A stretch of 58,949 nt of DNA, from positions 1-58,949 of the forward strand of contig NZ_JAFBDZ010000008.1 of assembly GCF_016908495.1 (NCBI RefSeq), in the 5' to 3' direction. The notes beneath the pieces are model-generated. The model ran no database searches. It was not told the DNA's origin and saw only the letters and a program-made list of their open reading frames with translations. Positions 30,001 to 37,832 of the stretch are shown here, in pieces (the first letter of the stretch is position 1; each line of letters opens with the position of its first letter). Source of the stretch: Rossellomorea pakistanensis. Lineage in GTDB: Bacteria; Bacillota; Bacilli; Bacillales; Bacillaceae_B. Made by a program: the position numbers and the translations under genes.

Positions 30001-30605
30001 GGGCGGGTAACTTATTAGGGGCTCAACAGCATGGGTTTATTGATTCTGTTGGTTTTGATCTTTATTCACAAATGCTGAAGGAAGCAATTGAAGAAAGAAA
30101 AGGTGACCTTCCAAAGCAAACGGAAGCTTCATTCGAAGTAGATATCGAAATAGATGCCTATATCCCTGATCGATATATTAAAGATGGCCACCAAAAGATA
30201 GAAATGTACAAAAGATTCCGCTCACTTTCAACTTTACAAGAAGTAGAAGAACTAGGAGAAGAGATGCTCGACCGATTTGGAGAATATCCAGAAGAAGTTG
30301 CCTACTTATTCCAAATTTCCGAAATGAAGATATACGCTAATCGTTCTGAGCTTGAATCCATTAAGCAAAACAAAAAAATCATTACGATTATGATGATGGA
30401 AGAGGGAACAAAGGAAATTGACGGTTCAAAAGTTTTTGATATTTGTAATAAACATGGACGCGCAGTCGGTCTCGGAATGGAAAATCAAAAATTGAAAATT
30501 ACGATCAATACAGCAAAAATGACGTCAAACCAGTGGTTTCAGGTTGCTTACGATATCGTAAAAAATCTGGAAAATACCAAAAAAATAAAGGAAGTTCATT
30601 CTTGA
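27072..30605 (+). CDS. mfd: transcription-repair coupling factor
   Basis: The 1177-residue DNA translocase displaces RNA polymerase stalled at lesions and recruits UvrA. A UvrB-like N-terminal module (about 1-380), the RNAP-interacting domain (about 500-570, HVVHVNHGIGKY), the RecG-like motor with GDVGYGKTE (about 649-657) and DEEQ (about 751-754), the TRG region, and a C-terminal UvrA-masking domain are all present. TTG start behind GGGGAGGAG. Other NER components are not in the window. Confidence 0.98.
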   Translation: MKGILEIAHKNEDIQSMVTGVEEGLQEQLVAGLSGSSRSVYIASVYQKTEKTILVVTHNLLQAQKVYDDLLQFLSEDEVFLYPANELIAAELSIASPELKSQRIEVLNKLAAGSTGIYVVPIAGLRKVLPPQNLWKKYQLPISLGSDLEIETTLNQLIKMGYIRSEMVNTPGEFSIRGGILDIYPLTTSDPVRIELFDTEVDSIRTFSIEDQRSIDKLTSIEIGPASEVILETNHIERVIHGLEKGLSNSLKKVKAADVKEKLTQNISYELEQLQNGQIPEQIFKYLSLAYPDDNSLVDYLPSNGFVFLDEFSRIQEMSESLDAEEADWYTSLLQEGKVVHDLTVSHHLSKIIGKTTLPKVYFSVFLRHIPNTSPQNIFNISCKPMQSFHGQMHVLKTELDRWKKGNYTLVLLGPDEERIKKLQRVLNDYDIEVAHVEDPNKLLIGKAQIIHGSLNSGFELPMMKLAVITEEELFNKKSKKAPRRQKLSNAERIKSYSELKTGDHVVHVNHGIGKYLGIETLEINGVHKDYLHIRYQGNDKLYVPVDQIDLVQKYVGSENKDPKLYKLGGSEWKKVKSKVQSSVQDIADDLIKLYAEREAAKGYAFSPDGEMQREFESAFPYQETEDQDRSIREIKLDMEKERPMDRLLCGDVGYGKTEVAIRAAFKAVSDGKQVAILVPTTILAQQHYETMKERFQDFPIEVGLLSRFRTKKQQTETTKAIKAGTIDVVVGTHRLLSKDIQYRDLGLLIIDEEQRFGVTHKEKIKQLKTNIDVLTLTATPIPRTLHMSMLGVRDLSVIETPPENRFPVQTYVMEYNGGLIKEAVERELAREGQVYFLYNRVEDIERKADEISMLVPDARVAYAHGQMSENELESVILSFLDGEYDVLVTTTIIETGVDIPNVNTLIVYDADRMGLSQLYQLRGRVGRSNRVAYSYFTYRKDKVLTEVAEKRLQAIKEFTELGSGFKIAMRDLTIRGAGNLLGAQQHGFIDSVGFDLYSQMLKEAIEERKGDLPKQTEASFEVDIEIDAYIPDRYIKDGHQKIEMYKRFRSLSTLQEVEELGEEMLDRFGEYPEEVAYLFQISEMKIYANRSELESIKQNKKIITIMMMEEGTKEIDGSKVFDICNKHGRAVGLGMENQKLKITINTAKMTSNQWFQVAYDIVKNLENTKKIKEVHS

Positions 30606-30752
30606 AAAGGAAAAATTTCTGTAATCAAAATGTAACGGTTTCACTTGTTTATGTCTTGTACAATAAGGGTACTAGTTATTATGCAGCTGCCAATCTGGAA
30701 AAATTACCCTCAACTAGAACAAAAACGAAATTACAGAAAAATTAGTTGTTTG

Positions 30753-30782
30753 TGTATAGAACTTCCCATATGTAAGATACTA
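30753..30782 (+). promoter_or_regulatory. SigG promoter of spoVT
   Basis: TGTATA (30753-30758), 17 nt, GATACTA (30776-30782), close to TGAATA / CATACTA. spoVT is SigG-controlled in B. subtilis. Confidence 0.75.
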
Positions 30783-30862
30783 ACTTCAACAATAGTAAAG
30801 AATTCAAATACAAGGATTCATTACTAAATAAAAATCATCTGATGAAAGTGAGGCAACTATAG

Positions 30863-31399
30863 ATGAAAGCAACTGGTATTGTTCGTCGTATTGATGATTT
30901 AGGTCGTGTCGTTATTCCAAAGGAGATTCGCAGGACCTTAAGAATTCGAGAAGGAGATCCGTTAGAAATTTTTGTGGATCGAGACGGCGAAGTAATTCTT
31001 AAAAAGTATTCTCCTATTAGTGAATTAAGTGATTTTTCAAGAGAGTATGCAGAAGCCCTATATGATAGTCTTGGAAGTACAGTGCTCATATGTGATCGCG
31101 ATACAGTGATTGCCGTTGCAGGTAGTTCCAAAAAAGAATATCTTAATAAGAGTATCAGTGATCTGATTGAAAAAACAATGGAAGACCGTTCATCTGTACT
31201 TAACACTCAACAAGGACAAGCACAATTAGTAGATGGACTTGATGAGGAGTTATCTTCCTACACTATTGCACCAATCATTGCAAATGGAGATCCAATTGGA
31301 GCGGTTGCTATCTACTCAAAAGATCGCACAATTGGGGAAGTAGAGCAAAAGGCAGTAGAAACGGCAGCTGGATTTTTAGCAAGACAAATGGAACAATAG
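30863..31399 (+). CDS. spoVT: stage V sporulation protein T, forespore transcription factor
   Basis: A 178-residue regulator with an N-terminal AbrB-type DNA-binding domain (ATGIVRRIDDLGRVVIPKEI, about 3-22) and a C-terminal GAF domain (about 56-178). It modulates SigG-dependent genes late in the forespore. Its N terminus is a clear paralog of AbrB encoded at 9721-10005. The ATG follows AAAGTGAGG. A SigG promoter lies 80 nt upstream. Confidence 0.97.
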   Translation: MKATGIVRRIDDLGRVVIPKEIRRTLRIREGDPLEIFVDRDGEVILKKYSPISELSDFSREYAEALYDSLGSTVLICDRDTVIAVAGSSKKEYLNKSISDLIEKTMEDRSSVLNTQQGQAQLVDGLDEELSSYTIAPIIANGDPIGAVAIYSKDRTIGEVEQKAVETAAGFLARQMEQ

Positions 31400-31407
31400 C
31401 TATCATT

Positions 31408-31435
31408 AGAAGCGACTTTTGTCGCTTCTTTTTTT
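31408..31435 (+). terminator. spoVT terminator
   Basis: GAAGCGAC (31409-31416) pairs perfectly with GTCGCTTC (31421-31428), followed by seven Ts. Confidence 0.92.
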
Positions 31436-31529
31436 CGGGAAAAGTTATAAAGAACATCTAGTTACAAAATGAAAGAATTGAGGTATCAATGTTCAAACAC
31501 CAGGCGAGACGAAAATAAACCGAATCATA

Positions 31530-31538
31530 TGCTATAAT
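31530..31538 (+). promoter_or_regulatory. extended -10 promoter of yabM operon
   Basis: TGCTATAAT (31530-31538), 37 nt before the start codon. No clear -35. Confidence 0.55.
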
Positions 31539-31574
31539 ACATTCGATTATGTATAGAAAGGCAGGAAAGACATA

Positions 31575-33179
31575 TTGCCGAATGACCCTAGTTCAAAGAA
31601 TTTTATGAAAGGGGCAATGATTTTAACGATTAGTGCTTTACTTACAAAAATATTAAGTGCGTTATATCGAGTGCCTTTCCAAAATATTGTTGGTGACGTA
31701 GGTTTTTATATTTACCAGCAAATTTACCCCATTTATGGCATTGTACTGGCGTTATCTACATATGGGTTTCCTGTCATTGTCTCTAGGATGATTGCTGAAA
31801 AGGAAGGGGACCACGAGTCGGTTGAAGTGACGACTATTATAAGGAGTTCTTTTTCTTTCCTTCTAATCATCAGTTTCATCTGGTTTCTTTTACTTTTTTT
31901 TGGTGCACCATACCTAGCTTCCATGATGGGGGACGAACAGCTAGCACCGCTTATAAAGGTGATTTCAGTTTCGTTTCTTATTCTTCCGTTTACTTCAATC
32001 CTAAGAGGGATCTATCAAGGAAAGGAAGATATGCTTCCAACCGCTGTTTCTCAAGTAACAGAGCAGTTCATAAGAGTTGCAACAATCTTAGTGTTTTCCA
32101 CATGGCTAGTATACGGTGGGTACTCTCTCTATACCGTTTCTTTAGGTGCCTTATTTGGATCATTAACAGGAGGAATGGCAGGAATCTTTGTCTTGATTTC
32201 ATTCGTTTGGGTAAGAAAAGATCAATTGGGAACATCCTTTCAATCACAAAAGTATAGTCAAATGATTAAAATTTGGAAGACCCTTTTCTTTCAAGGAACG
32301 GCTATATGTATTAGTGGGATGTTGTTAGTTCTACTGCAATTTATAGATTCTTTAAATGTTTATATGCTCTTGACACAGCAAGGCATGGAAGAGGAGCTGG
32401 CAAAAAAGCTTAAAGGGGTGTATGATCGCGGTCAGCCATTTGTTCAACTAGGGACAGTGGTTGCTACTTCCCTTTCACTAACGCTTGTTCCAATGATTAC
32501 TAGTGCTTATAAGAAAAAGAAATTGGACTTAGTGAAAGAGAAGACGCAATTAGCTCTCAAAGTTAGTTTATTTGTTGGCTTTGCTGCCTCGATTGGAATC
32601 ATGAACATTATTGTACCAATGAATACGATGCTTTTTAAAAATGCAGAAGGCTCCGGTGTCATTGCTGTTTTCTGCTTAGCCATCATGTTTAGTTCGATGA
32701 TCATAACGATTTCTGGAATCTTTCATGGAATAGGTGATATTTATTATCCAGCCATCGTCATATTATCTGGAGTTATCTTGAAATTTATCTTAAACCTATT
32801 ACTAGTTCCTTTGTTAACTACAATGGGAGCATCGGTTGCCACCATCCTAGCATTAACCGTTATAACGATCTTGCTTATTAAAAAACTAAGACATCATTTT
32901 GGATTTCGATTAGTAGACTGGGACCTTTATAGAAAAATGGTGATTGCTGGAGCCGCGATGACCATCTTTTTACAACTATGGTGCAGCCTTTATTTCGTAA
33001 CAATTGAACAGGGTTTCCATGAAAGAACGATGGCGGCCATTTTCTCTTTAACGGGTGTGTCAGCGGGGGCTATGGTTTATATATACATTACTTTAAAAAG
33101 AAACGTATTTACATACAAGGAGTTGTCTATTTTACCTTTTGGTGAAAAATTAATGTCGATTTCAAAAAGAATGAAGTAA
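31575..33179 (+). CDS. yabM: MOP-superfamily polysaccharide/lipid flippase YabM (SpoVB-like)
   Basis: A 534-residue multispanning membrane protein with about 14 predicted segments. It belongs to the SpoVB/MurJ/RfbX family of the MOP exporters. The N terminus MKGAMILTISALLTKILSALYRVPFQNIVGD is typical of the family; only its opening (about 12-30) is needed to recognise it. Transport of a lipid-linked cell wall or exopolysaccharide precursor is probable; the substrate is unknown. TTG start behind GGCAGGAAAG. It heads the yabM-yabN-rqcP group. Confidence 0.9.
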   Translation: MPNDPSSKNFMKGAMILTISALLTKILSALYRVPFQNIVGDVGFYIYQQIYPIYGIVLALSTYGFPVIVSRMIAEKEGDHESVEVTTIIRSSFSFLLIISFIWFLLLFFGAPYLASMMGDEQLAPLIKVISVSFLILPFTSILRGIYQGKEDMLPTAVSQVTEQFIRVATILVFSTWLVYGGYSLYTVSLGALFGSLTGGMAGIFVLISFVWVRKDQLGTSFQSQKYSQMIKIWKTLFFQGTAICISGMLLVLLQFIDSLNVYMLLTQQGMEEELAKKLKGVYDRGQPFVQLGTVVATSLSLTLVPMITSAYKKKKLDLVKEKTQLALKVSLFVGFAASIGIMNIIVPMNTMLFKNAEGSGVIAVFCLAIMFSSMIITISGIFHGIGDIYYPAIVILSGVILKFILNLLLVPLLTTMGASVATILALTVITILLIKKLRHHFGFRLVDWDLYRKMVIAGAAMTIFLQLWCSLYFVTIEQGFHERTMAAIFSLTGVSAGAMVYIYITLKRNVFTYKELSILPFGEKLMSISKRMK

Positions 33180-33204
33180 TTTAAAAGAGAGTTGGGTGAA
33201 AAAG

Positions 33205-34671
33205 ATGAGCCATAAAATAACCGTTGTTGGTTTAGGGGCAGGAGATCTTTTACAATTACCGTTGGGTGTTTATAGAGAGTTAAAATCTACCCAAAACCTA
33301 TATCTGAGAACGAAAGAACATCCTGTTGTCGAAGATTTAGAAAAGGAAAGTATCCACTATCAATCTTTTGATTCGATTTACGAGAAACATGATCAATTTC
33401 AAAAGGTTTATGAAGAGATTGTTGCAATTCTTATAAAGGAATCTCAAAAATCAGATCTTGTTTATGCTGTTCCTGGTCATCCTCTTGTAGCAGAACAAAC
33501 GGTACAGCTGCTGATCGACGAGGCAAGTAAACAGACGATTCAGCTCGAGATAGGAGGAGGGCAAAGTTTTATCGATGCTCTTTTTACATCCGTAAAGGCT
33601 GACCCAATAGAAGGATTTCAGTTGCTTGATGGCACACAGCTACAGCTAGAAGACATTAAGATGACTCAACACCTTATTATTGGTCAGGTATATGATGCCT
33701 TCATAGCTTCTGAAGTGAAGCTAACTTTAATGGAACTCTACCCATACGATTATAAGGTGAAGATTGTCACAGCTGCAGGTAGCCAGAATGAAATGGTAAA
33801 AGAAGTTTCCTTGTATGAGCTTGATCGAGAAGCCTCACTAAGTAACCTTACGAGTGTTTATGTACCACCGGTGAATGAAATGGAAGCTAGATATAAAGAA
33901 TTTACAACACTTAAGTCGATTATTTCGACTTTAAGGGGGCCAGGAGGCTGTCCATGGGATCAGAAGCAAACACATCATACTTTAAAGAAATATTTAATAG
34001 AGGAGACCTATGAGCTTTTAGAGGCCATTGAAGAGGATGATATTGATCACATCATTGAAGAATTAGGAGATGTCTTACTTCAAATTATGCTTCATGCTCA
34101 AATCGGAGAAGATGAAGGAATGTTTACGATTCGAGATGTCATTGAAAAAGTCTCAGAGAAAATGGTGAGAAGGCATCCGCATGTTTTTGGAACAACCGAG
34201 GTGGAGGATGCAGACGAAGTGGTTTCTAACTGGGAGCAAATTAAGCAAGAAGAAAAAAGCGGAGACGGCAAAAATGAAAACATATTAAAAGCAATCGCGA
34301 AAGGCTATCCCGCATTAATACAGGCATACGAATATCAAAAGAAAGCAGCAAAGGTTGGATTTGATTGGAAAGATCCGAGTGGGGCATGGCAAAAAGTCTG
34401 GGAAGAATTAAAGGAATTCGAAGAAGAAATATCGAATGACAATAGACACAAGCAGCTAAGTGAGTTCGGGGATCTCCTTTTTGCACTTGTAAATTTATCC
34501 CGTTTTTATTCGATTCATCCAGAAGAGGCACTGGCAAGCGCAAACCAAAAGTTTTATCGCAGGTTTACCTATGTTCAAGAGAGAGTAATGGAAATCGGCA
34601 AGAAAATAGAAGATTTCTCGTTAGAAGATTTAGATGCATACTGGAATGAAGCAAAAGATAAAGGTTTATAA
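33205..34671 (+). CDS. yabN: YabN: tetrapyrrole methylase-like domain fused to MazG pyrophosphohydrolase
   Basis: A two-domain fusion. An N-terminal TP-methylase fold (about 1-220, starting ITVVGLGAGD) is joined to a C-terminal MazG nucleoside triphosphate pyrophosphohydrolase (about 235-488) with LRGPGGCPWD and EETYELLEAIEE-type metal-binding helices, and FGDLLFALVN. MazG removes aberrant NTPs; the methylase-like domain has no assigned role. ATG 33205 gives 488 residues, matching B. subtilis; GTG 33196 would add three. Confidence 0.94.
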   Translation: MSHKITVVGLGAGDLLQLPLGVYRELKSTQNLYLRTKEHPVVEDLEKESIHYQSFDSIYEKHDQFQKVYEEIVAILIKESQKSDLVYAVPGHPLVAEQTVQLLIDEASKQTIQLEIGGGQSFIDALFTSVKADPIEGFQLLDGTQLQLEDIKMTQHLIIGQVYDAFIASEVKLTLMELYPYDYKVKIVTAAGSQNEMVKEVSLYELDREASLSNLTSVYVPPVNEMEARYKEFTTLKSIISTLRGPGGCPWDQKQTHHTLKKYLIEETYELLEAIEEDDIDHIIEELGDVLLQIMLHAQIGEDEGMFTIRDVIEKVSEKMVRRHPHVFGTTEVEDADEVVSNWEQIKQEEKSGDGKNENILKAIAKGYPALIQAYEYQKKAAKVGFDWKDPSGAWQKVWEELKEFEEEISNDNRHKQLSEFGDLLFALVNLSRFYSIHPEEALASANQKFYRRFTYVQERVMEIGKKIEDFSLEDLDAYWNEAKDKGL

Positions 34672-34685
34672 GGAGTTGTGTAATA

Positions 34686-34967
34686 ATGGCTACAATGAGA
34701 TTGGATAAATTTTTAAAAGTCTCCCGTTTAATTAAGCGGCGTACGTTAGCAAAAGAGGTAGCAGATCAAGGGAGAATTACTATCAATGGAGTTCAAGGGA
34801 AAGCGAGCTCAAATGTAAAAGTGGGCGATGAGCTTCAGGTTCGATTTGGGCAAAAGCTAGTAACCGTTAAGATTGAAAGACTACAAGAAACAACAAGAAA
34901 AGAGGATGCTAATAGTCTTTATTCAATCGTTCGAGAGGAAAGAATTGACGAAGAACAGGCTTTTTAA
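34686..34967 (+). CDS. rqcP: RqcP (YabO), S4-domain ribosome quality control factor
   Basis: A 93-residue Hsp15-like S4 RNA-binding protein: RLDKFLKVSRLIKRRTLAKE, then GKASSNVKVGDEL. In B. subtilis RqcP binds 50S-peptidyl-tRNA complexes and with RqcH drives alanine tailing of stalled peptides. The first ATG has GGAG 10 nt upstream; the ATG at 34695 corresponds to the B. subtilis start. pth, a further peptidyl-tRNA rescue enzyme, is also in this window. Confidence 0.95.
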   Translation: MATMRLDKFLKVSRLIKRRTLAKEVADQGRITINGVQGKASSNVKVGDELQVRFGQKLVTVKIERLQETTRKEDANSLYSIVREERIDEEQAF

Positions 34968-35073
34968 GTTTTACGCAATTTAGATTGGGAAGAAGATATA
35001 AAGTTCTATTTTTCATTCTTTCACATAAATATAGTTACAAAGCTTGTACTATGTGAATGTGAGGGATGTAAAG

Positions 35074-35379
35074 ATGAATCAATATTACGAGGGGAACCAA
35101 TCCCAAAAAAGCACAACGCCAGAACATGACATCATGATGAGAGGGAGAAAACTCTTAGATATTTCAGGTGTTAAACAAGTAGAAAGCTTCGACAATGAGG
35201 AATTTCTATTGGAAACGGTTATGGGTTTTCTCTCTATTCGAGGGCAGAATCTTCAAATGAAAAATTTAGACGTTGATAAGGGAATCGTCTCGATTAAAGG
35301 GAAAGTATTCGATATGGTATATCTTGACGAACAGAGTGGGGAGAAAGCTAAAGGCTTCTTTAGCAAGCTGTTCCGATGA
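35074..35379 (+). CDS. yabP: spore cortex/coat protein YabP
   Basis: A 101-residue YabP/YqfC family protein. The core GVKQVESFDNEEFLLETV and GQNLQMKNLDVDKG are conserved, and SIKGKVFDMVYLDE follows. It is needed for spore maturation and made in the mother cell in B. subtilis. ATG 35074 is chosen by homology (MNQYY) with GAGGGATG upstream; the frame opens at TTG 35044. The last 4 nt overlap yabQ (ATGA). Confidence 0.94.
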   Translation: MNQYYEGNQSQKSTTPEHDIMMRGRKLLDISGVKQVESFDNEEFLLETVMGFLSIRGQNLQMKNLDVDKGIVSIKGKVFDMVYLDEQSGEKAKGFFSKLFR

Positions 35380-36026
35380 CTCTTACAACGCAATTTTACA
35401 CTATGCTGGCAATGGTTGGCATGGGGGCTTTGTTTGGAGCAATGCTTGATACGTACCAACGATTTTTAAATCGTTCAGCACGAAAGAAATGGCTTGTATT
35501 TCTAAACGACTTTTTGTTTTGGATCTTACAGGCCCTTTTGATTTTTTATATTTTATTTTCGGTGAATTTTGGAGAAGTAAGAATTTATATCTTTCTTGCC
35601 CTTCTTTGTGGTTTCTCCGCTTATCAAGCATTGCTAAAAAGGAAATATTTACATTTATTAGAAATTATGATAAAATTGGTCGTATCGATCTATAATTTTA
35701 ACATTAAAGTATTGAAAAAACTGGTCTATTCACCTATAAAATGGCTAGTATTTCTAATTGTGTCTTTAGTTTTTTTTATAATGAAAAGTCTATGGTCACT
35801 TATCCTTTTTATTTTTAAAATCATAGGATTTCTTGTAAAATTAATCTTAAAGCCATTTTATTGGATTGGAAAGCTAATATGGCATTTTATGCCGAAAAAT
35901 ATTAAAAACATCGTCGAGAAGTTATATAATAAATGGGCAGGATTTTTTGATCCATATGTAAAAATAATTAAGACAAGCTTAAAAAATAAATGGAACAAAT
36001 GGTTCCAGAAAAAGAAGAAAGAGTAA
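35376..36026 (+). CDS. yabQ: spore cortex biosynthesis membrane protein YabQ
   Basis: A 216-residue membrane protein with about five hydrophobic segments (about 7-25, 40-65, 68-85, 118-142, 145-165) and a lysine-rich C-terminal tail. YabQ localises to the outer forespore membrane and is required for cortex formation. It overlaps yabP by the ATGA junction, so translation is coupled. The C-terminal half is less conserved than the N-terminal MVGMGALFGAMLDTYQRF segment. Confidence 0.92.
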   Translation: MTLTTQFYTMLAMVGMGALFGAMLDTYQRFLNRSARKKWLVFLNDFLFWILQALLIFYILFSVNFGEVRIYIFLALLCGFSAYQALLKRKYLHLLEIMIKLVVSIYNFNIKVLKKLVYSPIKWLVFLIVSLVFFIMKSLWSLILFIFKIIGFLVKLILKPFYWIGKLIWHFMPKNIKNIVEKLYNKWAGFFDPYVKIIKTSLKNKWNKWFQKKKKE

Positions 36027-36039
36027 AGGAGGTTTGAGG

Positions 36040-36441
36040 ATGAGTGATCAGAAGAAAAACGTGACATCAATAGAAAATGCATATGTCCGTCATGAGGAAA
36101 GCAAACAAAAATTAAGAATGAACAGGAAGAAAAAATTATTCCGTCGACTTGTTGTATTCTTTCTAATTGCCTTTACTTTGACGGGGTTTTTAATTTCTTC
36201 CCTCATATCTCGTGCTTCCGTTCTTGAAGAGAAAAAAGAAGAAAAGAAAAAACTGGAAGAAAAATTGGTACAATTAGAAAAACAAGAAAAAGTATTGAAA
36301 GAAGAAATTGTTAAACTCAATGATGATGACTATATAGCTAAGATTGCGCGCAGAGATTACTTCTTTTCTGACGAAGGAGAGGTAATCTTTAATATCCCTG
36401 AAAAGGAAAAGAAAAAAGAGGAAGAAGAGTCGTCATATTGA
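36040..36441 (+). CDS. divIC: cell division protein DivIC
   Basis: A 133-residue bitopic protein of the FtsB/DivIC family. A basic N-terminal cytoplasmic part is followed by one membrane segment (about 37-57) and a coiled coil (about 60-95, Glu/Lys-rich). The conserved ARRDYFFSDEGEVIF segment (about 102-116) follows. It forms the division complex with FtsL and DivIB. ATG 36040 follows AAAGGAGG by 7 nt; TTG 36034 would be 1 nt from it. Confidence 0.96.
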   Translation: MSDQKKNVTSIENAYVRHEESKQKLRMNRKKKLFRRLVVFFLIAFTLTGFLISSLISRASVLEEKKEEKKKLEEKLVQLEKQEKVLKEEIVKLNDDDYIAKIARRDYFFSDEGEVIFNIPEKEKKKEEEESSY

Positions 36442-36467
36442 CACTCTTTTTTTTCATTGGCTATAAT
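36438..36467 (+). promoter_or_regulatory. SigA promoter of yabR overlapping the divIC stop
   Basis: TTGACA (36438-36443), 18 nt, TATAAT (36462-36467): both boxes are perfect. The -35 includes the divIC TGA stop. Confidence 0.8.
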
Positions 36468-36512
36468 ATATAGTAAGGTTTATTTAATATTCTAAGGAGG
36501 AGCATTCTTTTT

Positions 36513-36932
36513 ATGTCAATCGAAGTAGGCAGCAAGTTACAGGGAAAGGTAACAGGGATTACAAATTTTGGAGCGTTCGTGGAATTGCCGGAGGGCTCAA
36601 CAGGGCTTGTTCACATTAGTGAAGTTGCTGACAATTATGTAAAAGACATTAATGAGCATTTAAAAGTTGGTGACGAGGTTACAGTAAAAGTCATTAATGT
36701 GGAGAGTGACGGCAAGATTGGTTTATCAATTCGAAAAGCGAAGGACCAGCCACAACGACCATCACGTCCTCAGCAGCGTCCGCGTCAGAATCGTGCAAAT
36801 GACAATCGAAATAACAAAGAAAATTTTGAGCAAAAAATGGCACGTTTCTTAAAAGATAGTGAAGATCGCCTATCCTCTCTGAAACGTCAAACTGAATCAA
36901 GACGTGGAGGCAGAGGTGCTAAAAGAGGATAA
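36513..36932 (+). CDS. yabR: S1-domain RNA-binding protein YabR
   Basis: A 139-residue protein with one N-terminal S1 domain (about 4-72: GSKLQGKVTGITNFGAFVEL, then GLVHISE) and a basic, disordered Arg/Asn/Gln-rich tail. It resembles the S1 domain of polynucleotide phosphorylase and general stress protein 13. The function is not established. The ATG follows AAGGAGGAG. It has its own promoter and a strong terminator. Confidence 0.92.
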   Translation: MSIEVGSKLQGKVTGITNFGAFVELPEGSTGLVHISEVADNYVKDINEHLKVGDEVTVKVINVESDGKIGLSIRKAKDQPQRPSRPQQRPRQNRANDNRNNKENFEQKMARFLKDSEDRLSSLKRQTESRRGGRGAKRG

Positions 36933-36975
36933 CTTGCTGTCTATTTATATATAGCAGGTGTTAACCAATGAGATA

Positions 36976-37017
36976 AAGAAGGAGTGACTTTATAATAAGT
37001 CGCTCCTTCTTTTTTCT
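36976..37017 (+). terminator. yabR terminator
   Basis: AAGAAGGAGTGACTT (36976-36990) pairs with AAGTCGCTCCTTCTT (36997-37011 region) with a single mismatch, followed by a T-run. Confidence 0.93.
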
Positions 37018-37097
37018 TACACAGCAAAAGCAGGACAGATAAGACGTAGAAACACCCAATCTAAAAAACCATGAAACAAACATCCTTCAAAAAACTC

Positions 37098-37232
37098 ACT
37101 TCGATCACGAAGTACAGCACTCTCCCTTCATAAGCATAGGGGTCCGTCACTCCTAAGAGAACCTAATAAAATTAGTATGGAATACATGCTTCATCAAAGA
37201 GTCACTCTTAGATAGGAGGGACTGACACCATG
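37098..37232 (-). repeat. composite dispersed repeat, minus-orientation copy
   Basis: Its reverse complement contains GGTGTCAGTCCCTCC, ATGTATTCCATA and GGAGTGACGGACCCCTATGC, and GTGCTGTACTTCGTGATCG, in the same order as the plus-strand blocks at 49359-49655. No gene is seen in 37018-37284. Confidence 0.75.
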
Positions 37233-37284
37233 CACTTGAGACGAGCACATGATAGAACCAAAGCAGAAAATACAAGAAAACAAA

Positions 37285-37316
37285 AAGACGCCGTCATTTT
37301 ATATGACAGCGTCTTA
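37285..37316 (-). terminator. terminator of the tRNA-Met/tRNA-Glu operon
   Basis: AAGACGCCGTCAT (37285-37297) pairs with ATGACAGCGTCTT (37303-37315) with one mismatch. On the minus strand it runs into TTTTTG. It is about 80 nt downstream of tRNA-Glu. Confidence 0.85.
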
Positions 37317-37360
37317 GAAAGATTCTGATTGTTTAGGAACAAATAGAATTTATCCATCAC

Positions 37361-37392
37361 GAAGGCTTGTTCAAGGCGCTCCGCTTTTCTTA
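37361..37392. repeat. right-end fragment of the GTGTCCAGCTCC-type repeat, abutting tRNA-Glu
   Basis: GCTTGTTCAAGGCGCTCCGCTTTTCTTA matches the right end of copies at 9646 and 17107. It ends exactly next to the discriminator base of tRNA-Glu (37393), where an encoded CCA would otherwise be. Confidence 0.75.
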
Positions 37393-37464
37393 TGACCCGT
37401 ACGGGATTCGAACCCGTGTTACCGCCGTGAAAGGGCGGTGTCTTAACCGCTTGACCAACGGGCC
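37393..37464 (-). tRNA. tRNA-Glu (anticodon TTC)
   Basis: On the minus strand: acceptor GGCCCGT with ACGGGTC, D-loop GGTCAAGCGGTTAAG, anticodon stem CCGCC with loop CTTTCAC (TTC), T-arm GGGTTCGAATCCC. The 3' CCA is not encoded. Second gene of the minus-strand tRNA pair, as at the same place in B. subtilis. Confidence 0.97.
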
Positions 37465-37476
37465 ATGTAAAATATA

Positions 37477-37553
37477 TGGTAGCGGCGGAGGGGATCGAAC
37501 CCCCGACCTCACGGGTATGAACCGTACGCTCTAGCCAGCTGAGCTACACCGCC
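37477..37553 (-). tRNA. tRNA-Met (anticodon CAT), elongator type
   Basis: On the minus strand: acceptor GGCGGTG with CGCCGCT, D-arm TAGCTCAGCTGGCTAGAGC, anticodon loop TTCATAC, T-arm GGGGGTTCGATCCCC, and an encoded CCA. G1-U72 pairing and the absence of initiator GGG/CCC anticodon-stem pairs point to elongator Met. Confidence 0.95.
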
Positions 37554-37575
37554 ATATTTTCAAAACACAATTTCA

Positions 37576-37604
37576 ATAATACATACATATAAAAAACTTG
37601 TCAA
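37576..37604 (-). promoter_or_regulatory. promoter of the tRNA-Met/tRNA-Glu operon
   Basis: On the minus strand TTGACA (37599-37604), 17 nt, TATTAT (37576-37581). Confidence 0.85.
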
Positions 37605-37730
37605 TATATTTTTTAGAAAAATGTCAAATCATTGAGCCCCATGTATATAAGGGTTTTAATCATTTTCTTAAGAAAGTATGAGTAAATCTTACAAAAGTTT
37701 CCCCAAAAAAATATCGATTTCGCTGAAAGA

Positions 37731-37796
37731 AGTCGAACTTTTCTTGCAATTCCATTCCTCATTTTGACAAACTTCTGAGCTTGTCCACTTTATAAT
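37731..37796 (+). promoter_or_regulatory. Spo0A-dependent spoIIE promoter
   Basis: TTGACA (37764-37769) and TATAAT (37791-37796) are both perfect but 21 nt apart, the abnormal spacing known from Spo0A-activated B. subtilis promoters. 0A-like heptamers are AGTCGAA (37731-37737) and TTTGACA overlapping the -35 (37763-37769), each one mismatch from consensus. Confidence 0.85.
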
Positions 37797-37832
37797 GGCA
37801 ACAAGATATCTAGATGAGGGAGTTGTATTTAC

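Noticed and set aside
30533..30827. Two overlapping ORFs behind mfd
   Set aside because: They overlap the mfd end and the spoVT promoter, lack Shine-Dalgarno signals and resemble no family. TTTCTGTAAT and ATTACAGAAA near 30615 and 30735 are inverted, but the interior does not pair well.
37229..37327. Short ORF of about 32 codons
   Set aside because: No ribosome-binding site, and most of it is the minus-strand tRNA terminator.
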